Below, piece by piece: positions 57,940-64,000 of a stretch of DNA of 64,000 bases. Positions within the stretch are counted from its first letter, which is position 1; each line of letters begins with the position of its first letter. The translations under genes were made by a program, and so were the position numbers. The notes beneath the pieces are model-generated. The model searched no databases. It saw nothing but the letters and a program-made list of their open reading frames with translations, and was not told the DNA's origin. The stretch is from Chytriomyces cf. hyalinus JEL632 (Eukaryota; Chytridiomycota; Chytridiomycetes; Chytridiales; Chytriomycetaceae), in NCBI GenBank assembly GCA_025435555.1, contig JAIWWG010000008.1, positions 496,001 through 560,000 of the forward strand, in the 5' to 3' direction.

Positions 57940-58096
57940 ACTTCCAGAAATACAAGCGAGCATGATACTCCACCCAACTGATGGTTTAGGACATAGCTGA
58001 CCACAAGCAGTAATTTTCACTTCCAGAAATACAAGCGAGCATGATACGCTGCCCAACTGATGGTTTAGGACATGGCTGACCACGAGCAGTAATTCT
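57940..58096 (+). repeat. Tandem duplication, 79-bp unit
   Basis: Two near-identical copies (start cttccagaaatacaagcgag) lie head to tail, with the second starting at about 58020. They lie just upstream of the SET gene start. Confidence 0.85.
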
Positions 58097-58408
58097 GCGT
58101 GACTGGTCAACGGGTTGCTGCAGGTTGGACCAGGTCCCAGCAGTCCTGCAATCAAGCGAAAGACGCAACCATGGCAGTTTTTAGCGCATGGATGCATCAG
58201 TTGTTTCGATCGGAAGTCATGGCCGCCAACTTGAAATCCACTGATCATCGACTCCACTCAAAACAAAACTGCCATGGCACAAAAATTCAGTGACTGGATA
58301 AATCAACCCGCGTTCCTGAAACGAAACAAAAACAATAAATGGACCCAGATAATTGCAGTTTGAACGCGTGTGAAACTGAAACCACATTTTCGCTAGTTCC
58401 GCCGCCAG

Positions 58409-58417
58409 AATAAAAAG
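58409..58417 (+). promoter_or_regulatory. TATA-like box of gene at 58480
   Basis: The sequence aataaaaag lies about 65 bases before the ATG. Confidence 0.5.
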
Positions 58418-58479
58418 CACACAACTGCACGCCAATCACTGATATTAAGAAGTCGATTCCCCACTGAAGAATCAAAAAC

Positions 58480-59295
58480 ATGAGAACCAACACCATCATC
58501 TCTCTTGTTCTTGCATTCGTCTCGTTGACCGCTCAAGTTTCTGCCACCTACGGCGCTCCCCAACCCAACCTACCAACCACCAACAACTCTTACGAAGTCA
58601 ACGCTCAAGTGCCCACACCTTACAAAGAGTCTAAACCCGCTAAATACTACAAGGAATCCAAACCTACTAAAGCGCACAAGGAATTGAAGCCAGCCAAAGC
58701 TTCCAAAGAAGCCAAACCCGCCAAGGCTGCCAAGGAAACCGGACCAGCCAAGGCTAACAAGGAAACCAAACCCGCCAAGGCTTACAAAGAAGCCAGACCA
58801 GCCAAGGCAAACAACGAAAGCAAAACTGCCAAATCTACCTACAAGGAAACCAAACCTGCAAAGGCTTACAAAGAAGCGAAAACAGCCAAGGCCTACAAGG
58901 AAGCCAAACCTGCCAAGGCCCACAAGGGCACCAGACCAGCCAAATCCCAGAAGACTGCGAAAACTGCAAAGACCAACAATGGTGTATATGGAGGTAACGG
59001 CTCTGATGACCAAGTTGCCCCACTTCCCATTGTCGCCGAAAACGACAACAAGAAGCCACAAAGCAACACAGTACCAGTTATTCAGGCCGAAAACGACAAG
59101 AAGCCACAAGGAGACAACACAAAGCCCGCTATGCCAGGTGACCCAGTTCCAGCAAACCCTAAAGATGCGGCGCCTGCAGTTGATGCTTCGAAAGTTGCTG
59201 TTGACCCTGTGGTTCAACCGGCTGCCGCTCAGCCAAACGTCGCGCCAATCTATGATGCTGAAGCTGGTGCCGTTACTTACAAACTGCGTCGGTAG
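58480..59295 (+). CDS. Secreted Lys/Tyr/Pro decapeptide-repeat protein 1
   Basis: Single exon, 271 aa. The signal peptide (MRTNTIISLVLAFVSLTAQV) is nearly identical to that of the next gene. Residues 48-160 are about a dozen imperfect ten-residue repeats of the form KPAKAYKEAK, very rich in Lys, with Tyr at a fixed place. A Gly/Asn hinge (GVYGGNGS) leads into a Pro/Val/Asp-rich half with repeated PVIQAEND-type pieces. The end VTYKLRR is shared with the second gene. There is no GPI-like tail, so the protein is probably released or bound to the wall. The design resembles mussel foot proteins (Lys/Tyr/Pro decapeptides) by composition only. It is one of a tandem pair. Confidence 0.85.
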   Translation: MRTNTIISLVLAFVSLTAQVSATYGAPQPNLPTTNNSYEVNAQVPTPYKESKPAKYYKESKPTKAHKELKPAKASKEAKPAKAAKETGPAKANKETKPAKAYKEARPAKANNESKTAKSTYKETKPAKAYKEAKTAKAYKEAKPAKAHKGTRPAKSQKTAKTAKTNNGVYGGNGSDDQVAPLPIVAENDNKKPQSNTVPVIQAENDKKPQGDNTKPAMPGDPVPANPKDAAPAVDASKVAVDPVVQPAAAQPNVAPIYDAEAGAVTYKLRR

Positions 59296-59998
59296 ATAGA
59301 TCACAGATAGAATCCCTTGTTATTGTAAACATTTTGTGTCCATTCCGTTTCATTGCAAAGAGAATAAAGGTAGTAGTGCTTGTGAATCATCTGTTAAACA
59401 CGTCCTGCCCAGCTTTACAAGAAAGCAAATTCCACCTTTACCGAATTTTGACTGGTCTATTATCATTGATTGGCGTGATTAAGAATTGCGTTGACGTGAT
59501 ACGTTCGGTAAGAATATTCAACGCCTGCTACTTTGTTCGGGCTACCATCGGGCAGGGGGCTACCCCGGACGGATGAAAGCTCCATCATTGTCCAACTCTC
59601 TTTGTCCTCAATTCATGTTCGCGGTGTTCCCAGATTCTCAAAATCCACAAGAATACTGACTGCGTACAGCGCGGTGACCCTCGAATATAATGCACCGAAC
59701 CTGGCAACTTGATCAAGAATCAAGCTTTGAGTGCTTGATCTTGCCCGATACCACAACGAAATGACATGAATCAGGTCTTCCGCCATCTGAATAAATCTGT
59801 GAAACAAATATTCTCATCAGTGTTCCTGAAACCTCATTACTCGACTCGAAATTGCAGTTATTTCACTTTACTTGATGAAACAAAATGGGAACAATCTTCA
59901 AACATGCCGCTGGTATATAAGCCGCAGCTTCCTCACCTTCACCACCACAAAAACACACATTTGCACACTCAAGCATCACAGCAACACCACATCCTACC
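59296..59998. other. Spacer between the decapeptide-repeat genes
   Basis: No gene was seen. The TATA box of the second gene lies at 59913-59920. Confidence 0.45.
59913..59920 (+). promoter_or_regulatory. TATA box of gene at 59999
   Basis: The sequence gtatataa lies about 80 bases before the ATG. Confidence 0.65.
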
Positions 59999-60790
59999 AT
60001 GAGAACCAACAGCATCGTTTCTATCGTTCTTGCATTCATCGCGTTGACCGCTCAGGTTTCCGCGACCTACGGTGCTCCGCAAGTCAAGCTACCAACCAAC
60101 AACAACAACAACGCGTACAAAGTCAACGCCCAAGTGCCCCAGCCTTACAAGGAAACCAAACCTACCAAACCTACCTACAAGGAAGTGAAACCAGTCAAGG
60201 CATACCAACCAACGAAACCAGTCACCCCATACAAAGAGACCAAACCTGTTAATTCCTACAAGGAAGCCAAACCCGTCAATGCCTACAAAGAGACCAACCC
60301 TGTTAATGCCTACAAACAAGTGAAACCAGTCAGTGCCTACAAGGAAACCAAACCAGTCAACGCATACAAGGAAACCAAACCTGTCCAGGCCTACAAAGAC
60401 ACTAGACCTGCCAAAGCCTACAAGGAAACCAAGCCAGCTAAAACCAACACTGGCGGATACGGTGGCAACGGTTCTGGCAACCAAGTTGTCCCGCTTCCAA
60501 TTGTCGCCGAAAACAACAACCAGAAGCCACAAGACAACTCGGTTCCAGTTATTCAAGTCGACCCCGTCCCAGCCAGCGCAAATGATGTGGCACCTGCAGT
60601 GGATGCTTCAAATGTTGGCGTTGACCCTATTGTGGTGGATACTGTTGTTGTTCAACCGGCCGTCGCTCAGCCGGACGTCGCGCCAGTGGTTCCAGTCTCT
60701 GACAGTGCGTCCATCGCGCCGGTAGTGCCAGTCTCTGACAGTGCGGCCGGTGCTGGAGTTGGTGTTGTTACATACAAACTGCGTCGGTAG
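59999..60790 (+). CDS. Secreted Lys/Tyr/Pro decapeptide-repeat protein 2
   Basis: Single exon, 263 aa, paralogue of the gene at 58480. The signal peptide is MRTNSIVSIVLAFIALTAQV. The repeats here are KPVNAYKETK-like, with Val and Asn where the first gene has Ala and Lys, so the repeat array has been homogenised separately in each gene. The hinge (GGYGGNGSGNQ) and the following PLPIVAEN block are conserved. The Pro/Val-rich half contains a duplicated APVVPVSDSA unit, and the end is VTYKLRR. The 3' flanks of the two genes also share a segment (gtaaacattttgtgtccatt), which shows that the duplication included the 3' UTR. Confidence 0.87.
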   Translation: MRTNSIVSIVLAFIALTAQVSATYGAPQVKLPTNNNNNAYKVNAQVPQPYKETKPTKPTYKEVKPVKAYQPTKPVTPYKETKPVNSYKEAKPVNAYKETNPVNAYKQVKPVSAYKETKPVNAYKETKPVQAYKDTRPAKAYKETKPAKTNTGGYGGNGSGNQVVPLPIVAENNNQKPQDNSVPVIQVDPVPASANDVAPAVDASNVGVDPIVVDTVVVQPAVAQPDVAPVVPVSDSASIAPVVPVSDSAAGAGVGVVTYKLRR

Positions 60791-61059
60791 ATTTGTCAGT
60801 GGTAGACCCTGACCTTGCAAGCGGGAGAGTCATTGTAAACATTTTGTGTCCATTCATTTTCATGCATCAGAATAAAAGTTCGTAACAAGATAGGTCCTGT
60901 GCCCGGGCTCATTCTTACCAACAACACGATGGCAGTTTTTTCAAGACTTTCCAAACAAACTCCGCAGTAACATAGCTGCAGTTCGAGCCAGTCGTTTCTT
61001 GATCCCAACAATGTAAATATTTAAATATTCGCGAAAAAAAGATAAAAAGTTTTCAAGCC
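60791..61059. other. Spacer with shared 3' UTR segment
   Basis: Contains gtaaacattttgtgtccatt at about 60834, also present after the first gene at about 59324. Confidence 0.6.
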
Positions 61060-62442
61060 ATGACAACGGTCGACGAGAGCGAGCGGTGGTGGATCGACGG
61101 AATGTCCCGGCTTCATTCTCTGTTCAGATCGTATCGGAGGAAGCTGCCAAAGGCGCTGCAGAAAGAGGGCGATGACGATGACGACTCATCCCACAAGTTG
61201 GATGCCTTTGTGGAGGCCGTCTGCACTTACCAGTTTCGTATGCGCTGTCTGGCATCGATTTGCCGGTTTTATGCGATTGTGTGTCTTAACGCAGTTTCGA
61301 CCTTCCCTTACAGGCCCATCTCGTACTCGCTGTTCGGCACCGGCATTCAAATATATGTCGTCTACGTTGCATTCAGTCGAGCGTCATTCTGCCTCACTCT
61401 CTCGCTGCAGGACTCTCCATTGTCATGGTTACAATACTTGTCAAAGTGGATAATCTGGTCGTTGCAGCTGGCACAAAACGCAAATCCCATCTCGCTATTT
61501 TACTGCCCGTCAAGGCAGCCAACCTTCTTTTTCATGTGCTGCTGCATCCAACTTGCCTTCTATTCAGCAGTTTTAGCCATCCGATTGCTTCCAGCGAATG
61601 CATTCCAGAAATACCCTCTCCTTCGAACAATCGATGTATTCCTGCACACGTATGCTCTTCCCATTGTCAGCGCAGCAGTGTTTTTACCCGTTTTTTTGAT
61701 TCCGGGCTCTCGAACTTCATTTCAACCACTTCGTGATGCATTTGCCGCGTCTTCCGCAACTCTAGATGTCCTCGCTACAACCAAAGTGGCTTCGATATGG
61801 AACCTATACGGCGTGTTTCGATGGTTTCAATCCAGCGAATTGTCAAATTCAAAACTGATTGTCCCCGGCTTGACAGCAGGCACCCGCGCGCTGTCATTTT
61901 GGGGGTCCTGGGTCTTTGGTCGGCCTTACAGCGGCGCCATCTTTCTCTGGTGGCTTTTCCAAGTTTGTAATCGAAGCGCTGTTGGGTTGTACAATTGGGA
62001 GGCAGATCAACATGTCGCGTCTGTAGATGAAACGCTTTCAAATTCGGAACCCATGCCAGATGATTTCGATGGACGGATTGGGGGTGGTCGGTATGTAGGA
62101 TGGTGCCGGCGGATGTGGTTCCGGTTTGGAGGAATGCTTGTATGGACAATGTGGCAGGGTGTGCAGTTTTGGAATGGGCCGATGGGCGAGTCTTCGGCGA
62201 TTCGGATTGCGGGAGGAGCGGCTGTTGCAAAGTATTTTGTTTCGTGGGATGCGGATGCGTGGAATTTTCCTGGAGTGGTTTGGATGTGGATTGGGGTTGG
62301 TGGATCGGGCGTGGCGCTTTCCGTGTGGATTAATTTCTTGAATTATCAGCATCGACTGTTGGTTTGGGAGGATGCGTCGCGGACAAAGGGGGTTATCATT
62401 GATGAGGAGGATGATGAAATGAAGTTGGGGATTTTGTTTTGA
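61060..62442 (+). CDS. Multi-pass membrane protein, family unknown
   Basis: Single exon, 460 aa. The cytosolic N-terminus has a Lys/Arg part and an aspartate run (KEGDDDDDSSHK). About eight hydrophobic segments follow, for example LFGTGIQIYVVYVAFSRASF, FFMCCCIQLAFYSAVLAIRL, ALPIVSAAVFLPVFLI and GVVWMWIGVGGSGVALSVWI. The C-terminal half is rich in Trp and Gly. The tail is acidic (IIDEEDDEMKLGILF). No transporter, enzyme or receptor motif is recognised. The codon pattern and long uninterrupted frame support a real gene. The neighbours do not suggest a role. Confidence 0.75.
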   Translation: MTTVDESERWWIDGMSRLHSLFRSYRRKLPKALQKEGDDDDDSSHKLDAFVEAVCTYQFRMRCLASICRFYAIVCLNAVSTFPYRPISYSLFGTGIQIYVVYVAFSRASFCLTLSLQDSPLSWLQYLSKWIIWSLQLAQNANPISLFYCPSRQPTFFFMCCCIQLAFYSAVLAIRLLPANAFQKYPLLRTIDVFLHTYALPIVSAAVFLPVFLIPGSRTSFQPLRDAFAASSATLDVLATTKVASIWNLYGVFRWFQSSELSNSKLIVPGLTAGTRALSFWGSWVFGRPYSGAIFLWWLFQVCNRSAVGLYNWEADQHVASVDETLSNSEPMPDDFDGRIGGGRYVGWCRRMWFRFGGMLVWTMWQGVQFWNGPMGESSAIRIAGGAAVAKYFVSWDADAWNFPGVVWMWIGVGGSGVALSVWINFLNYQHRLLVWEDASRTKGVIIDEEDDEMKLGILF

Positions 62443-62982
62443 TGGATGTCTTATTTTATTTTTTTGATGGGGGGTGGGGGTTGAAACAAGTAGCAACGCG
62501 TTGGAGCGTAACAATTCACTGTCAGACGTGCATAAAACGAGCAGTATTAAACATATGGAACTCTTATCGCCCTCAGCATCGCTGCTTCGCCTCTCTCTTC
62601 TGTCCTGAACCGACATTCTCGTGAAATTACATACTCTGGTCATTGCAACATCAGCAAGCATTAACAACCTCGAAGTCAATTCAACCATTAAGTTTTGGGT
62701 AGTCCGAGAAATTACGTAACGTGCTGTCTGTTTGAGCTTTGCAATGTTTATACGAAACACGCAGAAAAAACAGTTACGCAGAAAATAAAAACCTCGCAAG
62801 AAAAGTAAATGTTATTCGTTGTCCATTACACCACTATCAAGACCCAGAATTCGTTCTTATATAGATAAAGGACCCCGCGACCAACTCGTACCATCACTTC
62901 GCTTTGGATTCATCAACTAGCTTGCATCTTCCATACAGCAACACCGCATTTTAAGCATCCCATCAAATCTGCATCCTCGGCA
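62443..62982. other. Intergenic with promoter of the gene at 62983
   Basis: No gene was seen. The TATA box lies at 62857-62866. Confidence 0.5.
62857..62866 (+). promoter_or_regulatory. TATA box of secreted gene at 62983
   Basis: The sequence ttatatagat lies about 120 bases before the ATG. Confidence 0.5.
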
Positions 62983-64000
62983 ATGAGACTTGACACCAGC
63001 TCCTTGATGACCACACTGTTAATTGCCAGTCAACTCGCAACTGCTGCTTTCGGCCAAACAGCAGAAGTGTCAAACAGCCAGTTTGACGGCATCAATGATC
63101 AGCCCTCCACTGTTGTAAGCCAGATCGATCCCGCTCCCATTGTTAACAATGTTCAAAACGCGGTCCAAACTGCCATCATCAATCAAGTCCCATCGACAAT
63201 CATCAACCAGATTATCATTGTGGTGCCCCAACCAGTGACCGTGATCCAGCGGATTATCATCCAAGTAAACTCGCTTGTTGTTCCTGATGGCGGAAGCTGG
63301 ACAAACATGGTCCAATCGTTTTGTTCCCAGTTTTCAACGGAGCACCAAATCCAGCTCCAGCCAGCGCAGATTGTGACGATTGCTAAACATGTACTTCCGT
63401 GTTTTCCCGTTGACCACCCATCACATGCCGTTTTTCAAAACCTTTGCAGCCTGATATTCCCAACCGCAACAACCGTGAGCGTGGATTCGAGCGATATTAC
63501 ACCTGTGCAGCCACAGCAATTCGACCCAGTCGTATCCAATGATCCAGTAGTCTCCAGCTTCAACGACCAAGGTCTCTTGATTGATGGCTCCATGATTCCA
63601 ATGACAACCGTTGCGGACGTGTGTCAGCAGTTCCACATTCAACAGCCCATGTTCACAACCCTTGTCCAATCGTGCGCACATTTGAACATTCCAGTGAATG
63701 GAGACTGGCACTCGGCGATTCAAGGGATCGCAACGAACTCCGGAATTCCTCCAACTGCAGTAGTTCGAATTGGAGAAATGGTCATTCCATACCTTCGGAA
63801 GGGTTCCACAGCGTTCATCAACTTTCAATCCATTTGCAGCCTCACGTTTCCTGCGTTGGCTGATCCTGTAAATATTGTAGACCAACCACTTGTAGCAAAT
63901 GAGGTCAATTATGTGCCCGCGTACCAAGCTCCGGTCGTTGCAACCCCAGTCTATCAAGCCGTGTATCAAGCTCCGGTGTATCAAGCCCCCCAACCTCCAG
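62983..64000 (+). CDS. Secreted protein of the module family, cut by window end
   Basis: The frame stays open from ATG 62983 to the last base (339 codons), so the 3' part lies outside. A signal peptide (LMTTLLIASQLATAAFG) is followed by an Ile/Val/Gln-rich beta-like block (TIINQIIIVVPQPVTVIQRI), comparable to the Val/Ile-Arg block of the genes at 30638 and 32821. At least two helical modules follow, LQPAQIVTIAKHVLPCF with FQNLCSLIFP, and IPPTAVVRIGEMVIPYL with FQSICSLTFP. The visible end is a repeat of YQAP units (AVYQAPVYQAPQPP). The minus-strand frames in this interval are shadows. It is the seventh member of the local secreted family, and the only one in the window with the module clearly repeated with conserved Cys. 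Confidence 0.83.
   Translation, partial: MRLDTSSLMTTLLIASQLATAAFGQTAEVSNSQFDGINDQPSTVVSQIDPAPIVNNVQNAVQTAIINQVPSTIINQIIIVVPQPVTVIQRIIIQVNSLVVPDGGSWTNMVQSFCSQFSTEHQIQLQPAQIVTIAKHVLPCFPVDHPSHAVFQNLCSLIFPTATTVSVDSSDITPVQPQQFDPVVSNDPVVSSFNDQGLLIDGSMIPMTTVADVCQQFHIQQPMFTTLVQSCAHLNIPVNGDWHSAIQGIATNSGIPPTAVVRIGEMVIPYLRKGSTAFINFQSICSLTFPALADPVNIVDQPLVANEVNYVPAYQAPVVATPVYQAVYQAPVYQAPQPP

Noticed and set aside
58570-59304. Minus-strand 244-codon Gly/Phe/Leu-rich frame (and a similar one at 60089-60556)
   Set aside because: Antisense of the Lys/Tyr repeats; not a gene.
63070-63993. Minus-strand frames of 81 and 190 codons
   Set aside because: Shadows of the open secreted gene on the plus strand, which has a signal peptide, TATA box and family similarity.
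1-64000. Search for LTR elements, LINEs, DNA transposons, tRNAs and rRNA
   Set aside because: No reverse transcriptase, integrase, transposase motif, long terminal or inverted repeats, or cloverleaf sequence was recognised by eye. A dedicated search could still find decayed copies.

Overview
The window is eukaryotic nuclear DNA and most likely comes from a zoosporic (chytrid) fungus. Many genes carry short GT-AG introns (37 to about 190 bp). The core genes have fungal or opisthokont counterparts: a P-type plasma-membrane H+-ATPase, a GOS1-type SNARE, a Ctk2-like cyclin, SHQ1, an SUV39-type SET protein and an MNN-type mannosyltransferase. They sit beside a PTEN-formin and lineage-specific secreted proteins. 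The assignment to chytrids is inference. No rRNA, tRNA, CRISPR array or recognisable transposon was found.

Layout. 1-6.6 kb: an array of four F-box/leucine-rich-repeat genes, two on each strand, of which only the second is nearly whole. 7.5-10.4 kb: H+-ATPase. 11.7-16.9 kb, minus strand: a polyamine-oxidase-like flavoenzyme, an intracellular LysM protein and GOS1. 17.8-24.7 kb, plus strand: a 1545-residue protein that joins a PTEN-like phosphatase, C2, a UBA-like segment, FH1 and FH2, then a 3-ketoacyl-CoA thiolase. 26.0-28.0 kb: the cyclin. 28.7-37.8 kb: four secreted, probably GPI-anchored proteins in a row, all plus strand, the last with a methionine-rich repeat. 38.5-42.2 kb: a membrane protein with a bacterial-type betaine-binding ectodomain, a Cys-rich stalk and many membrane helices. 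42.5 and 49.9 kb: two more members of the secreted family. 43.9-49.3 kb: an LEA-2-like membrane protein, a paralogous pair of unknown function and SHQ1. 51.1-53.4 kb: a small Cys-rich wall-type protein and a mannosyltransferase. 54.4-57.9 kb: a ten-exon SET-domain gene. 58.5-60.8 kb: a tandem pair of secreted Lys/Tyr/Pro decapeptide-repeat proteins. 61.1 kb: an unknown multi-pass membrane protein. 63.0 kb to the edge: a further secreted gene, cut by the window end.

The theme of the accessory part is the cell surface. Seven secreted genes (28.7, 30.6, 32.8, 35.5, 42.5, 49.9 and 63.0 kb) share a small helical module of about 35-55 residues, often twice per protein, and six end in a hydrophobic tail like a GPI signal. 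Several have clear TATA boxes 60-120 bp before the start codon, as do the decapeptide-repeat genes. Together with the mannosyltransferase, the Cys-rich wall protein and the betaine-binding receptor-like protein this looks like a surface, adhesion and sensing neighbourhood. That functional reading is inference. The two strongest candidates for undescribed biology are the secreted module family and the betaine-binding multi-pass protein; the PTEN-UBA-formin comes next.

Exon borders were worked out by hand from GT-AG sites and reading phase. They are internally consistent, but no transcript data were available.
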